A DNA stretch of 64,000 nt from Adenanthera pavonina (lineage: Eukaryota > Streptophyta > Magnoliopsida > Fabales > Fabaceae), in NCBI GenBank assembly GCA_026686845.1, contig JAIVEN010000028.1, positions 2,805,001 through 2,869,000 on the forward strand. Reading direction: 5' to 3'. Within the stretch, counting starts at the first letter, position 1. The number at the start of each line of letters is the position of its first letter. The notes under the pieces are model-generated. The model ran no database searches and was not told the DNA's origin. It saw only the letters and a list, made by a program, of their open reading frames with translations. Shown piece after piece: positions 33,200 to 44,190 of this stretch. A program made the translations under genes and the position numbers.

Positions 33200-33806
33200 T
33201 ATTAGAATAACTGAGCACCCAAGAGGAGGTAAATTGGACGATTTGAAATTTTCTGCTAATATGAAAGAATTAATGAAATAGTGAAGATAATAGAAAAATA
33301 AGGATAAACAAATTATATTCAATATAATAAACTGAATAATGAAATAGAGAAAGGACACAAGAAATTTATCCTGGTTTGGTCTAGAAATATAATCGATTAG
33401 GGTCATATCATGAGGTAGATAGAGTCACTTGAGAGAACAATATTCGATTAAATTCAAGGGTAATCAATGACTTTGACACAACAAACTCAGAGTATATTTT
33501 AAGAGACAAGGTTAATTGATTAAAAAGATAGATTTCTTTAAAAAAATTTAAAGAAATAAAGCTTGAGCTTTCCTTGGACTTGAATTTTTCCAAAATATTA
33601 AATTTAAAGATTAGAAACTATTCGAAAAGATTATTCAAAACTCATTTGCTCATAAGTTCAACCACTTACATTATTTAACTAACGAATCTAGTCTTTGAAC
33701 TATCTTGACTTGTAAACTTTTTTTATATTTAGCTTGTAAACCAAATATCCCTGCAAAACAATTTATTCTCTAGTTTTGTTATCATCAAAACATATGATTG
33801 CTAACA
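33200..33806 (-). repeat. 5' LTR, internally deleted (0.6 kb)
   Basis: It matches both ends of the 3' LTR but lacks ~1.02 kb equivalent to 22,097-23,120. The junction is near 33,380. The missing part includes most of the palindrome-rich U3 and the TATA region, so this copy could not drive transcription. One exact TAATCGATTA remains at 33,390. Confidence 0.85.
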
Positions 33807-35409
33807 GGTACTTCACAACTTCTCCATTATCATGTTCCTCTATATCTCCCTTCATGACCATGCTCCTCGGCTTCTCCTTCCATCTTCATGCTCCTCGTGC
33901 CGTTCTAATTAGGTTGATCTAGTTCAAATTTTCTGCTTCTTCTTATCTAGTTATCACCTACTCCAAATTTGAAAAGAGCAAATGTAAGAGAGATTTGATT
34001 GATTTAGTTTATTAAAAGCAATTTTATCTCTCCTTTCGTCTTCCTCTCTTAGATTTCATCATCTCCTTCCTCTTCAATTTTGCCTTCCACTTGTGGAGTT
34101 GTTTTTTTTTAGGCCAAAACTGATATGGTGGATTTGAATAATGTGTTACTTTTTGGCATTATTTCTCTACTTTTTTCTTAAATTTTTTTTACACAATGTA
34201 ACTGTAGTTTTTAGTTTAAATAGATTTAATTTTTTAGCCTAAGAAATTTATATGGATTCAAATTATTTTATATTTTGGTCCATTTTTTTAATAGCAATAT
34301 TTTGGTCTATTTTTTTGTTTGGCCAAAATAAAAAAAAAAAAAAAGAAGTTAAAGGGAAGACAAGACAAGAGGTGTAGTAGTTTTTCAACTCAGTCTCGCC
34401 CAGGTCACGCTAAGCCAGTCATATTTGGTCTTGGGCTAGATCAAGCAGAACTCGTACTTGGACTTTGAAACCCGTTCTTTGTAAGATTAGGCAATTATAA
34501 AGGTTATTTCATATTTCAATGGTCCATTTATTTTTAATGTTCATTTTAAAATTATTATTTAATTATACTTATTATTATTGAAGGATAAAATTATAAAAAA
34601 ATACTATTTATTGAAATTTTATAATAATAGATTTTTTAGCAAAATAGCCAAAACTTTAAAGCAATACATTTTTAAAAACGGAGGGAGTGTTTTAGGAAAA
34701 AACGACCGATAATACGGATGACAACGTGAGAATGAAAAAAAAAAAAAAGGAGAGAGAGAAAAAAAGGGTAAAAATTTAGCTTAAACGTATACTTTATGTA
34801 CCACTTTGGAAGCTTGAAATTTTTGTTATCTTTGTAATATTCTTGTTAATGTTAACTTTGGGGCCTTCGGTTTCGGACCAACGTGTCAAGAAAAGCGACC
34901 TAGAAATTATTGTTCAGATAGTTATATTATTTATTATATACATCAGGCATGTTTTTAGTTTTCTGGCCAAAAAAGATATGTCTTTTATTTTACATTAAAA
35001 ATATCGAATGCAAATATTTTAAATTTGTTGGTATATATATATATATACCAAATCACATATATAAAAGGACATATGGTTAAAAATTAAAGTTGATATGACT
35101 ATATGAAAATGTCATAATTCATAAATATATATTTACAAATATTTATTGCAATACCATTATTAACTTTATTAAATTCAGTTAGGCTTATCCAAATCAAGCG
35201 AGGCTTATTTTTCTTGTAACCCATTCCAAAACGTTTTTTTTTAATAATAATAAAAAATGTCCCTACCAAAAAAAAATAATCATAAAAAAATAATCAATAT
35301 ATTTCTTCTCCTGTACAGCCATTACTTTGGTAACCTACAGACATATATGACATAAAATTCCCGATTTCCTGCACACTCCACCGGTCTTCAATACACTAGA
35401 AAAAGTAAA
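33807..35409. other. Intergenic DNA between retrotransposon and PI4K gene
   Basis: It starts with a C/T-rich tract similar to the left flank of the retrotransposon ('cttcatgctcctcg'). A possible right end of a Stowaway MITE (AACGGAGGGAGTG, near 34,678) has no visible partner. A TA tract lies at 35,032-35,046. No genes. Confidence 0.45.
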
Positions 35410-36730
35410 GTGAACAACAAGGGCAGATTCGGAATTTCAGATTTGACAGAATCAAAACGATGGGATCGGCGCAGCAGAATTGAGAAACCACCGCCACGTC
35501 ATCCCCCAATGCCTTATCTCCACGTGACCCTTCTGTTTTGTCAGACGGCTCAGATCTTCTTCCCCTTTCCAGATCCGACGATCGCCATTTCCAGTTCTAG
35601 ACTCTTCCATTCCATCACCTTAGAGAGAGAGAGAGAGAGAGAGAGTGGTCAAGTTTTAACCATGGTTAGTTTTTTAACCGGGTTCGCCCGTCGAGTTATA
35701 GAACCTTCCTCGTTGGCTTGCCAGAGCGAGCGAGAGGACCGAGAGAGCAAGAAAGGAACAGGAGATTGAGAGAAGGATCTGGGATTGTCGCTTGGACAAG
35801 AAACCCCCTCCAAGTCGACTCGTCCGAGTCCTAGCCTTTGATCATCGCTGTATTTGTCCCGTCCTCGTCGTCCTCGGAATTGGATTGGGTTCCTTCGTCA
35901 TAACTCTCTCCTATTCGTCCTCCAATTTCCTCCGGGTGGATTTAAATACCGCAGGTTGCATCTTGGATTTCGTTGCTCCTTCCAGATCTGGCATTGTGGG
36001 TGAGTTTTTACATTCATGGTGTTCAATTTGATCCCTTGTTCGAGTATTTGCATTTACATCTGATTCCTCTCTCTGGTGTCTCCAATGGAGTTTCTTTTTG
36101 GTTTTCTGAGCGCGAACCGCTGTTCTTTTCATGGGTGGGGAACTGTGTTGAAGCTTGTTTTGGTATTTTTAAGTACTTCTATTGATTTAGTACGTACCAA
36201 ATCAGCTGCGGTCTAGCTTGCTTTTACTAGTTTTGGTTTTTTTCTGATTCAGAGGATGGTAGCGTATTGAGGACCGAGTCTTGCTGCCTCTTCTACCTTT
36301 TGGCTTTTTCTTAGCTCACAAACTGGACTCTTCAAGTTTTGAAAACATTTCATTTCCGAAATTTGCGGATTTTTGTTCTTATGTGAAATATTAATTGCTC
36401 GGTCAAGTTATTGCGGTGGTCTCGCTTATTTTGATTGATGATTCACTCGAATTGTAAAATTCCTCCGGAAAGACTAAGTGATAGTTACTAGATGAAAAAT
36501 CCGAAGCTTTTCTGTTTTCGACTTTTCAAGAACAGAAACTTAGCCATGTAGTAGTAGTTATGTAATCTGTTTCTTGCTTTAATGTTTGCATGTTTTTACT
36601 CCAAATTAACTGTTGGTGTTCTATGTGATGATTTTCTGTGTAATCTATATATATATATATATTTATATTTTGTATCTGACTGTCACTTTTCTGTGCTTTG
36701 AATTTTGATTGAATCTCCTGATGAACGCAG
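35410..36730 (+). promoter_or_regulatory. Promoter, 5' UTR exon and leader intron of the PI4K gamma gene
   Basis: A GC-richer block precedes the PI4K gene. A (GA)n tract lies at about 35,625-35,646. The segment up to 35,999 ends at a strong donor (GTGG|GTGAGT at 36,000), and an acceptor (AACGCAG) ends at 36,730. This gives a ~731 bp intron in the leader, containing a TA repeat near 36,650. The second leader exon runs 36,731-37,007. If transcription starts upstream of 35,661, the ATG there opens a 35-codon upstream ORF ending near 35,769. Confidence 0.6.
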
Positions 36731-37007
36731 ATTTATAATTTGCCATCTTGCCATGATGGCCTCCTAATGTGCGAGTCCCGGAGTATCATTTCCTAACTCC
36801 ATTGCTGGTTTTGTCCTTCTTTTTCTGTCTCCTGGATCTCTAGTGAGATTGAGTACTTCTTTGGTTAATGATCATTGCGGAACGAGAAATTGGTCTTTCA
36901 AAATCACCTTTGGCTCTGGAGCTTGGCACTTCTGAGGAGGGAAGAAGCTCTCCTCCGCTGCCATCTCTGTTGCCGTCTGCAAAGCTGTCTGATCCCTGCC
37001 AAAGTTG

Positions 37008-38936
37008 ATGTCTTGTAAACTGGACAGTCCTGTTCAAACCCAGATGGCTGTGGCAGTCATGAAGAGTCCCCTTGGTAGGGAATACCATGGAAGCAGCAGT
37101 ATGGAAGGGAGGCAACCTGCAGGGAGGAGACGGGTTTTTGTGCAAACTGAAACTGGGTGTGTCTTGGGCATGGAATTGGATCGAAGTGACAATGCCCATA
37201 CTGTGAAGAGGAAGTTACAGCTTGTACTTAATGTTCCAACAGAAGAGAGCTCGCTAACATATGGGGATACAGTTTTGAAGAATGATCTTAGTGCTGTTCG
37301 AAATGGTTCTCCCCTTCTTCTTACACGGAATATTATGCACAGAAGCTCATCCACACCTTGTCTGTCACCTACTGGAAGGGATGTTCAACATAGGGATAAG
37401 AGTGGTCCTATTGAGATTTTAGGGCAGTCAGATCGCCTCAACAGAATGAAAGAACTGGCCAAAGAAATTGTGAAGGCAATAAAAATGGGGATTGATCCTA
37501 TTCCTGTTCATAGTGGGCTTGGAGGTGCATACTATTTCCGGAACAGCAGAGGTGACAGTGTCGCAATTGTGAAACCAACAGATGAGGAGCCATTGGCTCC
37601 AAACAATCCAAAAGGTTTTGTTGGTAAAGCTCTTGGACAACCAGGATTGAAGCGTTCAGTTCGGATTGGGGAGACAGGGTTCAGGGAAGTTGCAGCTTAT
37701 CTTCTTGACTATGATCATTTTGCAAATGTTCCCCCAACTGCCTTGGTGAAGATTACTCACTCAATCTTCAATGTCAATGATGGGGTCAAGGGGAACAATT
37801 TCCAGAGGAAGAGGATGGTTAGCAAGATTGCATCTTTCCAGCAGTTCATACCTCATGATTTTGATGCCAGTGATCATGGGACATCTAGCTTCCCAGTTGC
37901 AGCTGTGCATCGTATAGGGATGTTAGATATAAGGATTCTTAACACTGATAGGCATGCTGGAAATTTGTTAGTTAGAAAACTTGGGGTAGGAAAATTTGAT
38001 CAGGTGGAGCTAATTCCTATTGATCATGGACTCTGTCTGCCTGAAACTTTGGAGGACCCATATTTTGAGTGGATTCATTGGCCTCAGGCTTCAATTCCGT
38101 TCTCTGATGATGAGCTTGAATACATTGAGAATCTTGATCCTTCTCGAGATTGTGAGATGTTACGTATGGAATTGCCCATGATTCGTGAGGCTTGTTTGAG
38201 GGTCTTGGTACTTTGCACCATATTCCTCAAGGAGGCTGCTGCTTTTGGCTTGTGTCTTGCTGAAATTGGTGAGATGATGACTAGGGAATTCCGTAGTGGG
38301 GAGGAGGAACCCAGTGAACTCGAGGTTATATGTTTGGAGGCAAGGAAGATGCTAGCTGAGAGAGAGGAGCTTTCTCCAAGGAGGACTGAGTTGGGAGATG
38401 AGGAATTCCAGTTTGATTTAGATTGTGATGAAGTTGGGCCTATCTTCACTCCGAAGGTTGCAGTTGATGATTTTTTAACCAGGGCATCTTTTCAGCCTGG
38501 ACTTGTTGGTGGACATGGTCGCAACCCACTTTCCAAACTAGAGGAGACCATAGAGGAGGAAGAGGAGGACAGTGATGGAGATGATATAGGGTTTGTTGCC
38601 CTTCCACCTCAAGAAAGAAATCCAACTGTTTCTAAAATTTCAATGTCACTAAAAAATACCATGTTAGATGAGAAGGACGAGAAGCCACAGAAATCTTCAG
38701 CAGGGAAAGTTGATACTGGCTTTTTTGTGAACACGTCAACATCTGGCCATAGGAGTGCCAATGAGCAGCTTCCTGCAAGCATAAGCTTTGTGAAGCTGGC
38801 GGATATGACTGAGGATGAATGGGGTGTGTTTCTGGAGAAGTTTCAAGAGCTTTTGTATTCTGCATTTGACCAAAGGAAATCGATAACTTCAGGTCAGAGG
38901 CAGAGACAGAGGCTTGGTACTTCGTGCCAGTTTTGA
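37008..38936 (+). CDS. PI4KG: Type II phosphatidylinositol 4-kinase gamma (642 aa)
   Basis: The coding region is intronless. The ATG at 37008 is chosen because the N-terminus (MSCKLDSPVQTQMAV) matches the Arabidopsis gamma 5/6/7 clade. A ubiquitin-like domain (about residues 38-105, RRVFVQTETG to SPLLLTR) is followed by a PI3/4-kinase-like domain (about 155-430). K189 in VAIVKPTDEE is the ATP-contacting lysine, D314-R315-H316 in NTDRHAGN is the catalytic loop and D339 in IDHG the metal-binding site. An acidic Glu-rich stretch and the conserved end RLGTSCQF complete it. Family members phosphorylate phosphatidylinositol at the 4-position, though some plant gamma members act mainly as protein kinases. 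All key residues are present. It belongs to gamma 5/6/7; neighbours favour gamma 6 (At1g13640). Confidence 0.93.
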   Translation: MSCKLDSPVQTQMAVAVMKSPLGREYHGSSSMEGRQPAGRRRVFVQTETGCVLGMELDRSDNAHTVKRKLQLVLNVPTEESSLTYGDTVLKNDLSAVRNGSPLLLTRNIMHRSSSTPCLSPTGRDVQHRDKSGPIEILGQSDRLNRMKELAKEIVKAIKMGIDPIPVHSGLGGAYYFRNSRGDSVAIVKPTDEEPLAPNNPKGFVGKALGQPGLKRSVRIGETGFREVAAYLLDYDHFANVPPTALVKITHSIFNVNDGVKGNNFQRKRMVSKIASFQQFIPHDFDASDHGTSSFPVAAVHRIGMLDIRILNTDRHAGNLLVRKLGVGKFDQVELIPIDHGLCLPETLEDPYFEWIHWPQASIPFSDDELEYIENLDPSRDCEMLRMELPMIREACLRVLVLCTIFLKEAAAFGLCLAEIGEMMTREFRSGEEEPSELEVICLEARKMLAEREELSPRRTELGDEEFQFDLDCDEVGPIFTPKVAVDDFLTRASFQPGLVGGHGRNPLSKLEETIEEEEEDSDGDDIGFVALPPQERNPTVSKISMSLKNTMLDEKDEKPQKSSAGKVDTGFFVNTSTSGHRSANEQLPASISFVKLADMTEDEWGVFLEKFQELLYSAFDQRKSITSGQRQRQRLGTSCQF

Positions 38937-39140
38937 AGTTGAGAGCAATACGTTGGTAATGATATGATAGAGTGGACTATAGAATGAAGAATAAGGCTTT
39001 ATAGGTACATCAGAATGAAGTATTTGTTAGGGTAGGCATGGGTTGGAAGAGAGAATACGAAGTACTGCTGTAAATATTCTTGGCGTTTACTCAGTTGTAA
39101 GCCTAGTAGGTTGTATTTATTATATATGATTTCATTTTGT
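38937..39140 (+). other. 3' UTR of the PI4K gamma gene
   Basis: Transcribed-type sequence follows the TGA. TGTA/T-rich elements near 39,070-39,140 are plausible plant polyadenylation signals. The exact end cannot be fixed. Confidence 0.4.
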
Positions 39141-42100
39141 TCTTTGTTTGCCGAGTTTCGTAGGACATGTTTGATAAATAATTTTTAGCCGTCGTGAAAT
39201 GAAACTCATGTATATGATCAAGTCTTTGTTTGTTCCCTTTTGTTTTGGTTTGATTATGCGTTTACTCGCTATCACTGGGATTTTGGGTTTACTAACCATT
39301 GTGGCATAAATGAAAAGCCTGTGTTATTTTAAACAATCTACTTGTATTTGTTTAATCTTTAATTGTGAAAATAATAGTTCCTAACGAACAGAGGATAGGT
39401 ATTCTCTCCTTCATGATAAGCAAGGGCAATCTCTGTGGGAAGTGATATTAGATGTCAATTTAATAGGTTTAGTCATCATTCTGGGGGATATGGTTGTCCG
39501 AAAATCACAAGAATAATGCATTTAGTCGCTTTTCTTTTTTCTCTGAAAATATAGATAAGACTTGTTGACTTGTTTTCTAGAATAAAGCCTCCGTAGGTGG
39601 CGGTAGTGGTGGTGGTGGTGGGGCTGGGGAATCAACAGTCATCCTGTATTTTGTTTCTTGTCCTTTTTTATTCTGCTCTTTCATCATTCATCAGCGTTAT
39701 CATCAATTTATCTTACATTGAAGGAGTGGACGATAAGATGTGATGTTAAATTTTAAAATTATTTATATACATATGTAATATTCTTGTTGGTAGCATATAT
39801 TTAGAATGCTTTGAGGAAGTAATCAAACTCAAGATATGAAATTTATTTTAAAAGTCAAAATTAATGACATGGGAACCATCAATTTCATTAGGTAAAATAA
39901 GTATTCTGGCGCTGTCAAATTGACAGTGAGAGATGAGTAAAGATCAATTGACTAGAGGCTTGAAGATAACCCATAAGCTTATAGCACTTGGTTTGCATCT
40001 CTAGTGGGATGTAGAATGTCATTTTCATCAATTTTTTTATTCAAGTTACCTAGAAAGCAGTATAAACATAAAGAGTTTTTTTTTTGGTAAATAAACATAA
40101 AGAGATTTGATAAAGATATTGATCAATATTAACTTTTGTGGGCCTGCGTGGATTTTTCCCATTAGATTATCTACCTGTTTTGATTACATTTCGACTATGG
40201 TTAGCATGCTGGGTTATGAACTTTATTTTGTAATTCTTTTATGTAAGTTAAGTTTATCTTCGACTATAATATTACAGCTTTTTAGCTTAAGTGATTAAAA
40301 TTTGAATACTTCAAATCTACCGGATCTGGCAAAGTGGGTTATTATACATTTTAAGTTAATAATTTAAATTTGAGTAAAAATAACTTTATGAATTTGTATA
40401 TAAAAAAGATACTACTAGCATTTGGGGGAAATTGAAAAGTGCGTTTGGATGAAGTGGAAGCCTAATCTGTAGGTATGATGGCTGATTATGATTATTACTG
40501 TATTTTCTGTTGCTTCGAAGGTGGCCAGTGATGGTCTCCTAATGTGAAGCTTCTTATGGTTTGGAATGGAAGCTTTAAATAAGACAGAAGATAAGTGAAA
40601 GTGAGACTTGTTTCGTTGTCCCCTTAATTAACATCCCAAGGCAAATTGATAGTGAAGTTTTTGATATTGATGAATATGATATCAGCTGTGGTTCAGTCAG
40701 CATAAGCCAGAGAAGAACTTATCCTACTGTGCCTCTGAGAAAGTCCCTGTTTCGTACTAATCTATGTTGATTTATGGATATAAATAGATATCACAAAATA
40801 AATAAATTGGGATTTTTCTCCCAATATTGCACCATACATAGATGACAGGAAAAAAAGACACAAATAGTAAAACTCACATGGAGTGAAATAAAATTTAAAA
40901 AGTTAGTCCCACCACTTTTGAAAATGAAAATAGTTTCTTCCCTTGATAGTTGAAGTTTTCAAAAGTGGTTTTTTCTTTGACTTGTTATTAGCATCAACTA
41001 TTTATTCACGCTTCATGATTAAAGGGCTATATGTATGTAATTTTTTTGGAGATTTTACAAATTTAAAACTAAAATTAAAAAAATAATAATAAAATACTTC
41101 TTCTTATTTATCACACCTTAAACTTTGCATTTTGCAATATAAATTTCTTCAAGTAAAACATTATATGCCTATGCATCTACAATTTAGGGAGGAGTTATAT
41201 GTATGAGTATGTAAGATGACAAGTGACAACCAAAAAATCATTTGAATTTTTTTTTAAATTGATGAAGTTGCAAGCAAAATATTAGTATTTTTGTGTTCAC
41301 TATTTATTTTGCATTTAATATGAATTTTCTTTTATGTACAAGGATAAAAAGAAAAATAAACAAGAAAGTTGATATTTCATGTTCAACTTCGTTAAATTCA
41401 GGACGTGAGTGAGAGCAAGGAAGGGAGTCAAGTCAAGAAAGATTAAGTTTTTGAAGTGAGGCAGTCACTGAAAAGAACAAAACCATATGTTCAACCTTGA
41501 CTCAGTCAAGAATCAAGATGACTGTTTTCGACAGATTAATTCGAGGAAGAAATTCCTTATGTTGAAACTATGGAAATGGGAGATTTTTTCCCCCTGACTC
41601 TAAACTTTGAGTGACGATTGCAGTAATTATTTGAGGTAGAAGTGGAAGACAGTGTGCTCTCGAAAATCATACCAAGAAATATGCGTCTGTGATTCATTTG
41701 TGGGTCAAAATCACTTGAAAAAGACACTATGTCTCACAGTTTAATGACATTGACTACACTCGGTGGCCTGTATGGCTGATGGTGGGAATGAGAAATTGCT
41801 AAAGTTATTTCTCTAGTTACCAAATACTAATTTTTATGCTTTTTTTTATTATTTTTTTATCAAATTTATTTTTCATGTATCAAGCACAGCAGCACTAGTA
41901 AAAAAAAAAATTTAAGTATCAATGAAGTTTTTATTTTGTATTAATTTTATCCTTTTTAAATCATCTAATATTTAGCACCAGTAGCTAATTCGAATTTGCG
42001 TCTGGAGCTAGACCTTGATTAGAGAAAAATTTCTTAACATGGTTTTTAATTAAAAAAATTTAAACTCAAAACTTTATTTAAAAAATATTGAGTCTTTCAC

Positions 42101-44190
42101 TCCTTTAACTCTTTTGGTGTTGGTAAGCTACTCAATATTTTGTGGTAGGAAATATTTAAACAATTTACATTTTTTGAAGCTTGGCACCCTAGGACTTTTT
42201 GAGTTTCGATTCTTTATGGAAATAAACACATCATGCATGTGAAGCAATTGGAAAAAAGATAAAAAAGAAAAGGTAAAGTAAATAAAAAAACTTTTAATCT
42301 CGTATATTTTCGTTTTTTATTTTTTTTATGTTATCTCTTCTTCTATTGCATATAATAAGTACGATAAAGAATATAGGAACTATTTTCTATTACATGCATG
42401 GCCAGAATCTTGGAATTCATCCCATAATTTTTGGTCATGAATCTTTTTCCAAACACTAATTTCATTAGTCCAAGATCCCATTTTGTCTCACAATTCCATT
42501 CCATTTTTTAACAATTTCCCTACATTCCTTTATGTGATTATTACACAATTAGGAAGTAAAGTTTTTCTCTGTTGTTACATGAATGTGAGATTTGATATTA
42601 ACTCCATAAGATTACTCCAAGTTCTTCTGACCGGTTAACTTATTTCAATTATTTCACATAAAAACTCCAATAAGCCATGCTCCTTATAAATTATGGATAG
42701 TAAAACTTATTTCTTAAATTCCAAACTACACTAATTTGGTGAAAAAATAGGACAACATGTCTGGGCTTTTGGTTTGAAACAGTTTGTTCTGTTAGCATTC
42801 TCATCAATCCATCAAGCCAAGCCCAGATTTAAAAGTTCAACTTATGAAAAAGAACAAGAGGGTTGGTGGGTGATTATTTTATTTCTACAATTATTTTATT
42901 TTAAAATAAAGAAGATAAAGTCATCTAAACCTTTTGTTTATGATCAAATAGAAAAATCCTTGGCATCAAAATCATCATTTTGGTGGTTGAGTTTTGAGTA
43001 AGGCTATTATTACTCAAGAGAATCATAAATATAAAAACTGTCTTCATTTTTTTAAATTAATACTCATAGTCATAGTCAACATTAACTTTTTTATTTTTTA
43101 ACTCAAATCTTACTCCAACATATTCTTTGTCGTGTGGTGCATATAAAAGAATTCAATGTAATTTGTGAGCTTTCAATTCAATCTCATCATAGGATTTTTA
43201 TAATTTATTTTGATATCCTGTTTATCATTGTGACATGTGATTCAATGCACCAAGTAAAATTACGTCATTTTGAAACTTGAGTTAGATGACATGACATGAA
43301 AATGGATGATCGATAAAATGGAAAGTAAAAATTTTCAGGCAAAATTGAATTATTCTAAATCTGAATTTGTATTGAACTATGCTGCGTTCATAATTTTTTT
43401 CCCTAAATTTTGAACCTAAAACTACATAGTATCCTACTGTGCACACATTACACGAAATTGAAAAATCTTGATCTAATCGAACAATAAAAATGAAAAAGGT
43501 AAAGGTAATGGATATGCACACTTCATCTAACAGCACATAGCATATTAAAGAATTATACTTTGAACTTTTAAGTTTTCCTTTTCATTCTTATTGGTTCAAC
43601 ACGCATGCCTCACCAACAAACATAAAGTGTTGTACCTGTAAATAATAAGGCTTTAACAATCACCCAATAGAGAACAACACACTTTATTGTGGCAATAGGG
43701 ATACTTTTATCATTATACAATGGATACAAGAAGCATAAAGAGACATCACCCAGAAAATCCTCCCGGAAAAAAAAAAAATGGAACTGTTAGCTGGTTGTAC
43801 ATTATATATGTATTTACTTGCTCAACTGCAATGAAAAGTTGAAACGTTCGCTCATAAAATCCAATTGGAATATTTATAACTCAACCATGTAAAAATTTTT
43901 AGATAGACTCAATCATAAAAAGCACCAAGTTAAAATGGTAAAACCTTCTAAAAAATATTGTCAGTAACGCATAATTTGGGACTCAACTTCTCCAATATGA
44001 TCTAGCTAGGAGAAATTAAAATAGGGAGTGGTAGGATCCACGTCATGTGAATCTCACCAGTTTTTTTTTTTTATCTCTCTCCTTATTAGACCGTGCAACT
44101 GTTATAGAGAATTTGGGTTCATAATTTGATCTATCCATTTTTATAAATTTATGAACCAAACCTATATATGAATCTCTTGGAATTTGTATG
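39141..44190. other. Intergenic DNA, no gene seen
   Basis: Five kb of AT-rich DNA without credible coding homology on either strand. A GGT-rich tract ('ggtggtggtggtggggct') lies near 39,610. No complete transposon was recognised. Confidence 0.5.

Larger units (their letters stand above)
21913..33806 (-). mobile_element. Sirevirus-like Ty1/Copia LTR retrotransposon, decayed
   Basis: A complete but inactive Copia element on the minus strand. In transcription order it has a 5' LTR (33,806-33,200), PBS, gag, integrase, RT, RNase H, an env-like region, PPT and 3' LTR (23,545-21,913). The LTRs begin TGTTAG and end CTAACA (3' LTR) or CTAATA (5' LTR). The domain order gag-INT-RT-RH marks Copia. An extra env-like frame after pol, the PPT AAAAAGGGGGAGA and palindrome clusters point to the Sirevirus lineage. 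Every coding domain carries stops or frameshifts. Flanking bases (GGTGT left, GGTAC right) match at only 3 of 5, so the target duplication has decayed or boundaries are off by a base. A reversed solo LTR is nested in gag. Confidence 0.85.

Noticed and set aside
33053..33406. 117-codon minus-strand frame with hydrophobic segments
   Set aside because: It spans the LTR/PBS junction; the real gag N-terminus is in another frame of the same segment.
34665..34695. AACGGAGGGAGTG, a Stowaway-like right end
   Set aside because: No matching left end or TA-flanked partner within 600 bp; not called as an element.
36840..37199. 119-codon frame on the minus strand across the PI4K start
   Set aside because: It is antisense to the well-supported PI4K coding sequence and leader, with no homology or separate gene signals.
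37034..38865. Several minus-strand frames of 70-121 codons within the PI4K gene
   Set aside because: They are shadows of codon use in the real plus-strand gene.
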